Of a stretch of DNA of 64,000 nucleotides, positions 37,626 through 46,109 are shown piece by piece. The translations under genes and the position numbers were made by a program. The stretch covers positions 682,001 to 746,000 of the forward strand of contig NZ_JAHXGQ010000004.1 in NCBI RefSeq assembly GCF_019375475.1. The letters run 5' to 3'. How positions within the stretch are numbered: the stretch's first letter is position 1; each line of letters starts with the position of its first letter. Source of the stretch: Saccharothrix obliqua (GTDB taxonomy: Bacteria > Actinomycetota > Actinomycetes > Mycobacteriales > Pseudonocardiaceae). Under the pieces are notes generated by a model. It ran no database searches and was not told the DNA's origin. It was given only the letters and a program-made list of their open reading frames with translations.

Positions 37626-38964
37626 CCGCCTCGACCTCCATCAGGTGCGCCCACCGCCGGTAGAAGGCGCGTTGGTTGTGCTCGCTCAACGTCAGGTACT
37701 CGGCCCGGCCCGGTCCCGGGAACTCCGGCGCGGGTTCGCCCAGGCCCAGGCCCAGGCTGAGGTCCGCGGCCACCGCGCCGGCCGCGGTGCCGGGCATCGC
37801 CGAGTCGATGCGCGCGAAGTTCTCGAAGTCGTCCATCTCGAACAGGATGCCGCCCGCGGACTGGGTGCGCGCCTGGTAGGAGTAGGAGCGGCGCTTCCAG
37901 TCGGCGTCCATCGCCTTCGGCACGAGTGTCCAATAGGTGCACTCGGTGCGCCGCGCGTCGATCGGCGAGTGCACCCGCCACACGAGGTACCGGGTCAGCG
38001 GGTCGTCATCCTCGCCGATGGCGCGGTCGTGCGCGACGCTGAGGAACACGGCGTTGGGGAAGACCGCGCCGTGCACGACTTCCAGGTCGGAGTTGAACCG
38101 CACCTGCTCCGGGGTCTGGCCCGCGGTGAGCCGCGGCCACGTCTCCGGCGGGTAGCCCGGGTAGGCCGGCTCGCCCCGGAGCGGCCCGAGCGTCTCGGTG
38201 CCCTTCTCCACGACGTAGCCGGCGCGGACCGAGTGCCCCTGCTCGGTGCCGATGTTCACCCCCAGCAGGTCGAACCGTCCGCGACCGCGGGTGCCGTCCG
38301 CGAGGGTGTCGCCGTAGATGCCCTGCTCCAACGCGATCTGGTGCGCGGTGCGCATGTGGTAGCCGTCGCCCGCGAAGTTGTCGACGGGGATCTTCCAGTT
38401 GCCGCGCGCGACAACGCGTTGCGGCGGGCCGTACACCTCCCACTCGCCGCCGGCGCCGTCCAGCAACGCGTCCAGGTACCAGGCGAGATCACCGAGGTAG
38501 TCCTCCAGGTCCGGCGCGTCCGGGTCCCAGGTGGCGAACAGGAAGCCGCGGCGGCACACCACCCTGGCGGTCGGCAGGTCCCGTTCGGACTTGCGGAAAC
38601 CGGGCGGGTAGTGGGTGCGCAGACCCGGCACGCCGACCAGCCGGCCGTCGTTGGCGTAGGTCCAGCCGTGGTAGCTGCACCGGAAGTGCGCGGCGTTGCC
38701 GAACGCGGCCTGGCACAGTCGCGTGCCGCGGTGCCCGCAGGAGTTCAGCAGGACCGCGATCCGCCCGCGCTCGTCGCGGACGACCACGACGCTGTCCGCG
38801 CCGAGCCGCCGGACGACGTAGTCCCCGGCTTCGGGTATCTCGTCGGAGAAACCCACGAGCTGCCACGTCGGGAAGAAGACGCGGGCGTACTCGCGGGCGA
38901 GCAGGGCGTCGTCGAAAAAGATGTCGCGATTGAGCCGGAAGGTGTTGTCGAACGACTCACCCAC
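37618..38964 (-). CDS. Aromatic-ring-hydroxylating dioxygenase, alpha subunit
   Basis: The 448-residue catalytic subunit has a Rieske 2Fe-2S motif (CGHRGTRLC...CSYHGW, near residues 79-105) and the mononuclear iron site with two His and nearby Asp (NFAGDGYHMRTAH near 195). Such enzymes add both atoms of O2 to an aromatic ring to give a cis-diol; the benzoate/anthranilate branch has this size. No ferredoxin or reductase gene is present nearby, so electrons must come from elsewhere. The GTG start at 38962-38964, with GGAG and GGGGG upstream, fits family N-termini (GESFDNTFRLNRDIFFD). A longer reading from 39042 has no ribosome site. It is the first gene of a seven-gene operon. Confidence 0.9.
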   Translation of the reverse strand: MGESFDNTFRLNRDIFFDDALLAREYARVFFPTWQLVGFSDEIPEAGDYVVRRLGADSVVVVRDERGRIAVLLNSCGHRGTRLCQAAFGNAAHFRCSYHGWTYANDGRLVGVPGLRTHYPPGFRKSERDLPTARVVCRRGFLFATWDPDAPDLEDYLGDLAWYLDALLDGAGGEWEVYGPPQRVVARGNWKIPVDNFAGDGYHMRTAHQIALEQGIYGDTLADGTRGRGRFDLLGVNIGTEQGHSVRAGYVVEKGTETLGPLRGEPAYPGYPPETWPRLTAGQTPEQVRFNSDLEVVHGAVFPNAVFLSVAHDRAIGEDDDPLTRYLVWRVHSPIDARRTECTYWTLVPKAMDADWKRRSYSYQARTQSAGGILFEMDDFENFARIDSAMPGTAAGAVAADLSLGLGLGEPAPEFPGPGRAEYLTLSEHNQRAFYRRWAHLMEVEADG

Positions 38965-39347
38965 ACTGCCCCCACTCCGGTCAAGTGGTTGGACGGAGGA
39001 CGTGGGAAACAGCACCCACGGTAGCGACGATGCCCGGTTCATTCAACCGGGGCAACCCCCGGCGGGCCGAGTCACCCGTCCGGCAGAATGCCTCGCGCCC
39101 GGTTCCCCCTTATAACCCGACCGCAGCCCGGCGAACGGGGCTATTCAAAGGTCCCCGGAATATTGGTCCGATCGCGTTAGACAAGCGCACGTTGGCGCAC
39201 GCTCACTGCCACACGGGCAGGTCACGGCGGTGCTTCGCCCACCGATAGGTCTTGAGGACTTTTCCGAACTGCCCTACAGTGGGCCATCGAGAGCAGCGCG
39301 ACCAATCCTTCCACGCGAACTCGCGGAACCTGCCGGGAGACCCGCAC
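38965..39347. other. Intergenic region, 383 bp, divergent promoters
   Basis: The region lies between the dioxygenase operon (minus) and the P450 gene (plus) and has clearly lower GC content. It should contain the promoters of both. I see no convincing inverted repeat or riboswitch. Confidence 0.55.
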
Positions 39348-40643
39348 GTGACCAGCGAAATACCGTCCTACAAGGATTTTTCGCACAACAACTTCACCTA
39401 CATCGAAGATCCGTACACCTTTTACCGCGCAATGCGCGAGGAACAGCCCGCGTACTTCTCCGAAAGCATATTCGGCGGCGCCTGGCTGTTCTTCGGTTAC
39501 GCGGACTGCGTGGCGCTCATGCAGGACCAGCGCCTGTCCAACGCGCGGGCGGCGGTGCCGCTGCGCTTCCTCGGCCCCGAACAGCGCGACGAGTTCGGCG
39601 ACATGGTGGGCATTTACGAGCGGTGGCTGGCGTTCCACGACGGCCGGGAGCACACGCGCAACCGACGGCAGGCCAACCGGAGCTACGTGCCGTTCACCGA
39701 CGCCGTGCTGGAACCACGCATCCAGGGCCTGGTGGACCGACTGCTGGACGACGTCGACCCGGACGGGTTCGACCTGCTGCGTGATTTCGCCTTCCCCCTG
39801 CCCGCCATGGTGATCGCCGACGTGCTGGGCGTCCCGGTGGAGGCGCACGCGCGGCTCAACCGCTGGACCGACGACATCGCACACCTCTTCGGCTCGACCA
39901 CGGTGAGCGTCGAGCACGTGCGCCGCACCAGGCGGAGCACCCTGGAACTGGCCGAGTTCCTGGCGTCGCCGGAGAACGCGCGCGCCGCCGAGCACAGCGG
40001 CGGTCTGCTGCACCACCTCGGCACCACCGACGTGCACGGTTACCGGTTCGACGACCGGGACGTGGTGGCGCAGGCGGCGCTGCTGTTGTTCGCGGGCGTC
40101 GCGTCCATTCGCTACCTGATCGGCAACTGCGTGCACGAATTGGACAAGAGGCCGCCGGCCGAGCGGGAACTGCTGCTCGCGCCCGAAACCGTCGGCGACG
40201 CGGTGGAGGAACTGCTGCGGTTCTGCGCGCCGGTGCAGTTCGTCGGCCGGGTCGTCGGCGAGAGCTTCACCTACGCCACGCGGCAGGGGCGGGAGGTCCG
40301 GCTGGAAGCCGGCCAACCGGTCATCCTCTACATCACCTCGGCCAACCGCGACCCGGAGGTCTTCACCGACCCCGAGCGCCTGGACCTGACCCGGCCCGCG
40401 CCCAACCGGCACCTGACCTTCGGCGTCGGCAGGCACCTGTGCTTCGGCGACCCGCTGGTGCGCCAGACCACCCGCATCGCGCTGGGTTCCCTGTACCGCA
40501 GGTTCCCCGCGCTGAGCGTGCCGCCCCAGGAGCTGAACTGGAACAACAACCTGGGCTTCCACGGTTTCACCAGCCTGCGCGTCACCGCGACGGCCGCCGA
40601 GCGGGACGACCGCGCCGCCACCACGATGTCGAGGACGCGATGA
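39348..40643 (+). CDS. Cytochrome P450 with atypical oxygen-activation motif
   Basis: The 431-residue bacterial P450 has the haem-ligand motif FGVGRHLCFG near 364 and the ExxR pair in EELLRF near 287. The I-helix, which normally reads AGxE/DT, is AGVAS (LLLFAGVASIRY near 246): the acid is Ala and the Thr is Ser, so normal proton delivery is altered. Such variants are known for P450s acting on carrier-bound amino acids or doing unusual chemistry. The GTG start gives a normal N-terminus. The aldehyde dehydrogenase gene follows with an ATGA overlap, so the two act in one operon. The substrate is unknown. Confidence 0.88.
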   Translation: MTSEIPSYKDFSHNNFTYIEDPYTFYRAMREEQPAYFSESIFGGAWLFFGYADCVALMQDQRLSNARAAVPLRFLGPEQRDEFGDMVGIYERWLAFHDGREHTRNRRQANRSYVPFTDAVLEPRIQGLVDRLLDDVDPDGFDLLRDFAFPLPAMVIADVLGVPVEAHARLNRWTDDIAHLFGSTTVSVEHVRRTRRSTLELAEFLASPENARAAEHSGGLLHHLGTTDVHGYRFDDRDVVAQAALLLFAGVASIRYLIGNCVHELDKRPPAERELLLAPETVGDAVEELLRFCAPVQFVGRVVGESFTYATRQGREVRLEAGQPVILYITSANRDPEVFTDPERLDLTRPAPNRHLTFGVGRHLCFGDPLVRQTTRIALGSLYRRFPALSVPPQELNWNNNLGFHGFTSLRVTATAAERDDRAATTMSRTR

Positions 40644-42058
40644 ACCCCAACCGGCTGCACAACTTCATCGACGGCAAGCGGGCCGACCCGGTGGGCGGTG
40701 CGCACACGGAGGTCGCCGACCCCTGCACCGGGAAACCCCGGTTGCTGGTGCCGGAATCCGGCCCCGAGGACGTGGACCACGCGATGCGCGCGGCGGCGGC
40801 GGCGTTCCAGGAGTGGCGCGCGGTGCCGCCGGCGCGGCGGCAGGAGGCGGTGCTCGCCCTCGCCGAGGCGTTGCTGGCGCGGCAGGAGGAGTTCGCCGCG
40901 GCGGAAGCCGCCGACACCGGCAGCCTGGCCGCGGCGGGCGAGGTGCCCGGCGCGGTGGACCAGCTGCGCTTCCTGTCCGGCGCGGCACGCGTGCTCGACG
41001 GCGTGGCCGCGGGCGAGTACGCCACCGGCCACACCGGCTACACCCGGCGGGAACCGCTGGGCGTGTGCGCCCAGCTCGCGCCGTGGAACTTCCCGCTGAT
41101 GATCATGGCGTTCAAGACCACGGCCGCCATCGCGACCGGCAACACCGTGGTGTTCAAGCCCGCCGTGACCACGCCGTCGACCGCGCTGATGTACGCCGAG
41201 CTGGCCGCGGAGTTCCTGCCGCACGGCGTGCTCAACGTCGTCTGCGGTGGACCGGGCACCGGGCGGCTCATGGTGGAGCACCCCGTCCCCGAGCTGGTGG
41301 CGCTGACCGGTTCGGTGCCCGCGGGCGTCGACGTGGCGCGGCGCGCGGCGACGGGCCTCAAGCGCGTGCACCTGGAGCTGGGCGGCAAGACGCCGGTGGT
41401 GGTGTGCGCCGACGCCGACCTGCGCTCCGCCGCGGCCGAGATCGTCACCGGCGCCACGACCAACGCGGGCCAGGACTGCACGGCGACGAGCCGCGTCCTG
41501 GTCGCGGACGAGGTGCACGACGAGTTCGTGGCGGAACTGGTGGCGCAGGCGGAGAAGCGCAAGCCGGGCCCACCGTCCCGGGCGGACGTCGACTACGGAC
41601 CGCTCAACAACGCCGTTCAGCTGGAACGGGTGCGGGCGTGCCTGGCGAGCCTGCCCGCGCACGCCACCGTCGTCACCGGCGGGCACCGGGTCGGCGACGA
41701 GGGCTACTTCTTCGCGCCCACGGTCGTGACCGGCGTGCGGCAGGACGACGAGATCACCTCGACCGAGGTCTTCGGGCCGGTGATCACCGTCCAGCGGTTC
41801 GCCACCGACGAGGAGGCGCTGCGGTGCGCCAACGGGGTCCCCTACGGGCTGGCCTCGTCGGTGTGGACCAGCGACCACACCCGGGCCATGCGTTTCACCC
41901 GCGAACTGGAATACGGCACGGTGTGGGTGAACACGGTTCTCCAGTTCCCGGCGGAGTTGCCGCACGGCGGCTTCGGGAATTCGGGGTACGGCAAGGATTT
42001 GTCCCGCTACGGGATCGACGGGTACACCCGGGTCAAGAACGTGACGCACCGCTCGTGA
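40640..42058 (+). CDS. NAD(P)-dependent aldehyde dehydrogenase
   Basis: The 472-residue protein has all core features of the aldehyde dehydrogenase superfamily: PWNFPLMIM near 146, the general-base Glu in LELGGKTPVV near 246, the catalytic Cys in NAGQDCTA near 280, and EVFGPVITV near 377. Overall it is most like the aminobutyraldehyde/betaine aldehyde branch. It could oxidise the aldehyde made by the benzoylformate decarboxylase-like enzyme, or an aldehyde from the reductase NRPS; this is inference from position. It overlaps the P450 gene by 4 bp. Confidence 0.9.
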   Translation: MNPNRLHNFIDGKRADPVGGAHTEVADPCTGKPRLLVPESGPEDVDHAMRAAAAAFQEWRAVPPARRQEAVLALAEALLARQEEFAAAEAADTGSLAAAGEVPGAVDQLRFLSGAARVLDGVAAGEYATGHTGYTRREPLGVCAQLAPWNFPLMIMAFKTTAAIATGNTVVFKPAVTTPSTALMYAELAAEFLPHGVLNVVCGGPGTGRLMVEHPVPELVALTGSVPAGVDVARRAATGLKRVHLELGGKTPVVVCADADLRSAAAEIVTGATTNAGQDCTATSRVLVADEVHDEFVAELVAQAEKRKPGPPSRADVDYGPLNNAVQLERVRACLASLPAHATVVTGGHRVGDEGYFFAPTVVTGVRQDDEITSTEVFGPVITVQRFATDEEALRCANGVPYGLASSVWTSDHTRAMRFTRELEYGTVWVNTVLQFPAELPHGGFGNSGYGKDLSRYGIDGYTRVKNVTHRS

Positions 42059-42148
42059 CCCGATCGGCGGAACCCACTCGCGCCTGGCGGCGAATTTACC
42101 GTCCGCGCTACACTGCCGGCCGCGATCGTCGACCTTGGAGTGGTGTTC

Positions 42149-43516
42149 GTGAGGGAATCCTCGGGTGCATTCGCACGTCCGTGGCGCATCACCAGCATCG
42201 GTATCGCGGTGGCCATCAGCCTGTTCGCGTTCGAGGCGATGGCCGTCGCCACCGCGATGCCGCTGGCCGTGCGGGACCTCGACGGGTTGGCGTACTACGG
42301 CTGGCCGTTCAGCGCGTTCCTGGTGACCAACGTGGTGGGCCTGGTGGTCGCGGGCCAGTGGGGCGACCGGGCCGGTGCGCGACCGCCGCTGCTGGCGGGT
42401 GTGGCGGTGTTCGGCGCGGGCCTGATCGCGGCCGGCACCGCCTCGTCCATGTGGGTCTTCGTGGTGGGCCGGGGTCTCCAGGGCTTCGGGGTCGGGCTGG
42501 CCACGGTGGCGGTGTTCCTGATCGTCGCCACCGCCTACCCCGACCACGTCCGGCCGCGGGCGCTGGCGGTCATCTCGGCGGCCTACGTGCTGCCCGCGCT
42601 GGTCGGGCCGGTGGTCTCGGGCGCCGTGGCCGCCTACGTGAGCTGGCGGTGGGTGTTCCTCGCGCTGGTGCCGATGATCGCGGCGGGCGGCCTGCTGCTG
42701 GTGCCCGTGCTGCGCAAGCTGCCGACGCCCGACCGGACCGGCGCGTGGGACCACCGGCGCGCGGTGCTCGCGGTGGCGGCGGGTTTCGGCGTGGTGGCGC
42801 TGCACTACGGCGGCAACTGGGCGGTCGGCGGTTCACCGGCCGCCGGTGCGCTGCTGGTCGCCGCGGGTGTGGTGGTCATGGTGCTCGGGCTGCGCGGCCT
42901 GCTGCCCGCGGGCACGTGGCGGCTGCGGCCGGGTGTGCCCGCCGTGGTGGGGTTGCGCGGGTTGCTGGCGGGCGCGTTCTACGCCGTGGAGTCGACGGTG
43001 CCGCTGGTCCTGGTGACCGTGCACGGGTACTCGGCGGTGGCGGCCGGGTTGCCGCTGCTGATGGGCGCGCTCGGCTGGTGGGCGGGCGCGCAGTTGCAGG
43101 GCAGGCTGACCTCGTCCCGCGACGTGTTCCTGCGCTGGGGTTTCGCCTCGCTCGCCTGCTGCGTCGCGGGCCTGGTGCCGCTGTGCCTGCCCGACGCGCC
43201 GGGCTGGCCGACCTACGTGCTGTGGGCGCTCGGCGGGCTGGGCATGGGCCTGGCGGTGCCCACCACGGGTGTCCTCGTGCTCGACCTCTCGCCCGAGCCG
43301 GTGCGCGGCGCGAACAGCTCCTCGCTCCAGATCAGCGACGTCGTGGCGGCGGCGGTGTGCACCAGCCTGGCCGGTGTGTTCGTCGGCGCGGCCGAGCGCG
43401 GTGTGGTGACGCTGTCCGTTTCGGTGTCCGTCCTGTGCGCCGGCATGGCCGCGCTCGCCGTGGTCGGCGCGCTGACCGCCACGAAACCGCGATTGGCCGC
43501 GCCGGCGCTGCGCTAG
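42149..43516 (+). CDS. MFS transporter, second exporter
   Basis: This 455-residue major facilitator protein has about 12-14 hydrophobic helices and resembles drug:proton antiporters of the DHA2/EmrB type (VATAMPLAVRDLDGLAYYGWPFSAFL, then GQWGDRAGARP). The GTG at 42149-42151 is chosen because GGAG at 42137-42140 lies at ideal distance; two further GTG codons just upstream (42140, 42143) are less well placed. It is 90 bp after the aldehyde dehydrogenase gene. It is likely export or self-resistance and could complement the transporter at 11257. Confidence 0.85.
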   Translation: MRESSGAFARPWRITSIGIAVAISLFAFEAMAVATAMPLAVRDLDGLAYYGWPFSAFLVTNVVGLVVAGQWGDRAGARPPLLAGVAVFGAGLIAAGTASSMWVFVVGRGLQGFGVGLATVAVFLIVATAYPDHVRPRALAVISAAYVLPALVGPVVSGAVAAYVSWRWVFLALVPMIAAGGLLLVPVLRKLPTPDRTGAWDHRRAVLAVAAGFGVVALHYGGNWAVGGSPAAGALLVAAGVVVMVLGLRGLLPAGTWRLRPGVPAVVGLRGLLAGAFYAVESTVPLVLVTVHGYSAVAAGLPLLMGALGWWAGAQLQGRLTSSRDVFLRWGFASLACCVAGLVPLCLPDAPGWPTYVLWALGGLGMGLAVPTTGVLVLDLSPEPVRGANSSSLQISDVVAAAVCTSLAGVFVGAAERGVVTLSVSVSVLCAGMAALAVVGALTATKPRLAAPALR

Positions 43517-43703
43517 CGGGCACCCGTCACCACAACGCATTTCGACACGCCATTCGAGAAGAGCACGGCATCGCCGTTCCGGCACGCGGTGCCGGGCGCG
43601 GAACCCGTCGTGCCGAATGCGGAACCCCGACTTGACGGAACGCCGATCACGGGCACCCGGTAATTCGACCCGCGACCGGCGCCGTGCGCACCACTCGTGC
43701 TGT

Positions 43704-43717
43704 TGAAAGCGCTTTCC
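43704..43717. promoter_or_regulatory. LacI-type palindromic operator upstream of SDR gene
   Basis: A perfect 12-bp palindrome, GAAAGCGCTTTC (43705-43716), lies 20 bp before the ATG of the SDR gene. TGAAAGCGCTTTCA-like sites are classic operators for LacI-family repressors, and this site differs from that only at the last base. No LacI-type gene is in the window, so regulation by a distant sugar- or catabolite-linked repressor is inference. Confidence 0.5.
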
Positions 43718-43736
43718 CACCGTGGAGGGAGTCGGC

Positions 43737-44522
43737 ATGGCGATGCTTGCCGGGAGGACCGCGTTGGTGACCGGTTCCTCGCGCGGGATCGGCCGGTCCG
43801 TGGCCGAGCGGTTGGCCCGGGACGGCGCGCTGGTGGCCGTCCACTACGGCCACCACCCGGAGGCCGCGGCGCGGACCGTGGCCGGTATCGAGCAGGCGGG
43901 CGGGCAGGCGTTCGAGGTGGGCGCCGACCTGGCCGAACCGGACGGCGTGGACCGGCTGCTGGCCGGTCTGCGCGCGGGGCTGCGTGCCCGCACGGGCCGC
44001 GAGCGGCTGGACGTGCTGGTGAACAACGCCGGGTTCAGCACCACGTTCTTCGAGGCGACCACGCCCGAGGTGTTCGACGACCTGTTCGCGGTCAACGCCC
44101 GCGCGCCGTTCTTCGTCGTGCAGCGGGCGCTGCCGCTGATGGGTCCGGGCGGGCGGATCGTGTCCATCTCCTCGACCGCCGCCCGCGTCGCCGTCGCGGA
44201 CGTCGCCTACGCGATGGCCAAGGCGGCGCTGAACACCATGGGCCGCACGCTCGCGCATCTGTTGGGGGAACAGGGGATCACGGTCAACACGGTCGCACCC
44301 GGCGCGGTGGACACCGACCTGACCGCCGAGGAACGCCGCTCCCAGCCCGAGATGCGCCAGATGATGATCGACATGACCGCGCTCGGCCGGATCGGGACCC
44401 CACCGGACGTCGCCGACGTGGTGGCGTTCCTCGCCTCGGACGACGCCCGGTGGATCACCGGTCAGGTGCTGGAGGTCAGCGGCGGGCTGTTCCTGGGGCT
44501 GCCGCCCGGCATGACGCACTGA
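43737..44522 (+). CDS. Short-chain dehydrogenase/reductase
   Basis: The 261-residue classical SDR of the FabG type has TGSSRGIG near 12, NNAG near 102, the active-site Ser in SISSTAA near 150 and YAMAKAALN with Tyr and Lys near 165. SSRGIG followed by VHYGHH suggests NADP preference. The ATG at 43737 has a strong ribosome site (GGAGGGA). It may reduce a ketone or the aldehyde released by the reductase NRPS, but it could also be general metabolism. It converges on the FAD monooxygenase gene with a 15-bp gap. Confidence 0.87.
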   Translation: MAMLAGRTALVTGSSRGIGRSVAERLARDGALVAVHYGHHPEAAARTVAGIEQAGGQAFEVGADLAEPDGVDRLLAGLRAGLRARTGRERLDVLVNNAGFSTTFFEATTPEVFDDLFAVNARAPFFVVQRALPLMGPGGRIVSISSTAARVAVADVAYAMAKAALNTMGRTLAHLLGEQGITVNTVAPGAVDTDLTAEERRSQPEMRQMMIDMTALGRIGTPPDVADVVAFLASDDARWITGQVLEVSGGLFLGLPPGMTH

Positions 44523-44537
44523 TCGGCCGTGGCGCGC

Positions 44538-45731
44538 CTAATGCGGCCCACCGAGCCAACCCGCGTCCTGGTCGGCCCCGTTGTCCAGGGCGCCGCCGAC
44601 GAAGTTGCTCACGAACCCCTCGACACCCCGGGGCTCGGACTTCACCCGGGCCAGCTCGCGGGAGAAGTCGCTGTCGAACGGCCGCAACCGCGCCTGGTCG
44701 CAGGTGTAGTCGAAGGCGGCGAGCCGTTCCCGGTCCCGCCGGGACGCGTACTCCGCCATCGCCTCCTCCTCGGGCGCGCCGCCGCGCAACACCGCTTCGA
44801 CGGCCTCGGCGAGCACATCGGCGTCGGCGAACGCGTCGGATATCCCCTGCGCGGACACGGGGTCCTTGTGGTGACCCGCGTCGCCCGCCAACACCCATCC
44901 CGGACCGTGCGCGCGCCGACGCGCGTTGGGCACCGCGGCCGACCGCACCGCGCCGACACGGACCGCGCCGCCCAACGCGGTCGCGACCTCCGGAACGGCG
45001 TGCAGGGCGTCCTCGTAGTGCCGGACCGCGGATTCCCGGCCCGCGCCCGTCCGGTCCTCCCGGGGGAACACCAGCGAGACCACGGTGAGGTCGTCGTTGG
45101 TCGGCCAGAGCGAGATGCCGCGGCGACCGCGGAAGTAGACCCGCAGGTCGGTGTCCGCGCCGTTCCGCCAGTACGCGTAGGCACTCCGCGCCAGCACCCC
45201 CCGGTCGTCCACGACGGCGGCGCCGGCGAGCCGCGCGACGGTCGAGCCGCGCCCGTCCGCGCCGACCACGAGGCGTGCCCGGAACACCGACTCGCGGCCG
45301 TCCCCGGTGGTGCCCCGGACGCCGCGCACCACGCCGTCCTCGCGGACGAGGTCGCGCACCGTGAAGCCCTGCCGCAACTCGGCTCCGGCGGCCACGGCCG
45401 CGTCGACGAGCATGGCGTCGAGCACGTCGCGGCGGGGCGCGTAGGTCTCGGCGACCTCGTCCGCGGCCCGCGGCACACCCGCGAGCACCCGGTTCTCGAA
45501 GTCCAGCGACACGTGCCGGATGGGCGGGCACCCGGTGCGCCGCAACCGGTCCAGCAGTCCCCAGCGGTCGAGCCGCCGGACGCCCGGCCACCTGATCCAG
45601 TGGGTCGACAGCGTGTCGGACGGTACGCGGCCCCGGTCCAGCAGCAGGACGGAGAACCCCTTGCCGGCCAGCAGCCTGGCCAGTGGCGCGCCGGCGCACC
45701 GCGCGCCCACCACTATCACGTCGTGGTCCAC
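44538..45731 (-). CDS. FAD-dependent monooxygenase/geranylgeranyl reductase-like flavoprotein
   Basis: The 397-residue protein starts with VIVVGARCAGAPLARLLA, a modified dinucleotide motif (GARCAG), followed by LLLDRGRVPSDTLSTHWI. That wording is typical of actinomycete flavin monooxygenases of the halogenase/FixC type. The second FAD site is GWVLAGDAGHHKDPVSAQGISDAF near 283. No halogenase motif (WxWxIP) is seen. It probably hydroxylates an aromatic or otherwise activated carbon in the product or precursor. It is transcribed alone, divergent from the SCO6745-like gene. Confidence 0.85.
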   Translation of the reverse strand: MDHDVIVVGARCAGAPLARLLAGKGFSVLLLDRGRVPSDTLSTHWIRWPGVRRLDRWGLLDRLRRTGCPPIRHVSLDFENRVLAGVPRAADEVAETYAPRRDVLDAMLVDAAVAAGAELRQGFTVRDLVREDGVVRGVRGTTGDGRESVFRARLVVGADGRGSTVARLAGAAVVDDRGVLARSAYAYWRNGADTDLRVYFRGRRGISLWPTNDDLTVVSLVFPREDRTGAGRESAVRHYEDALHAVPEVATALGGAVRVGAVRSAAVPNARRRAHGPGWVLAGDAGHHKDPVSAQGISDAFADADVLAEAVEAVLRGGAPEEEAMAEYASRRDRERLAAFDYTCDQARLRPFDSDFSRELARVKSEPRGVEGFVSNFVGGALDNGADQDAGWLGGPH

Positions 45732-46109
45732 AGTTTCACGAACACCCTTCCGCGCAGCCGGAAACGCTCACGTCAAGAAGTCGGAGACAACCGGGAAACT
45801 GCTCGCAGCACTGGTTCGACGCGTTGTCGCGCCCATCCCGAAAACCGCTTCGCCAGATTAGCAGCGCCGTTCCCGGACGAGCAAGACCGCACCGGGACCA
45901 CGCGTCGCACAGTTGAAAACAGGTCTTGACGACCCACCCCGGACCCACTTCGCCATATCGGGTGGAAATACCGCCGATCCGCCGAAGAGGTGAGGTCGGC
46001 GAAGCCGTGACCATTATCCGGACAATGCTCGACGTGCTGGTCGGAGCCGGTTTTCCAGCCGACCCGGAACTGTTTGACGAGGTAAATCGCGGCGAGTAAC
46101 GTGCCGGTC
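45732..46109. other. Intergenic region, 378 bp
   Basis: This is a divergent promoter region of clearly lower GC content. A short frame at 45962-46099 on the plus strand (GTG start, 45 residues, ending FDEVNRGE) stops 10 bp before the next gene. It could be a small upstream peptide or a gene remnant. Its codon use is not convincing and I do not list it as a gene. Confidence 0.4.

Noticed and set aside
33109..38964. CO dehydrogenase (carbon monoxide oxidation) operon
   Set aside because: The large subunit has AYRGYGM where CO dehydrogenases have AYRCSFR, and the genes are joined to a Rieske dioxygenase and a decarboxylase-like enzyme.
44538..45731. Flavin-dependent halogenase
   Set aside because: The dinucleotide motif resembles that group, but no WxWxIP motif or conserved active-site Lys context is visible.
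45962..46099. A 45-codon frame upstream of the SCO6745-like gene
   Set aside because: The ending is suggestive and close to the next start, but codon use is poor and no homology can be judged. It is kept only as a note.
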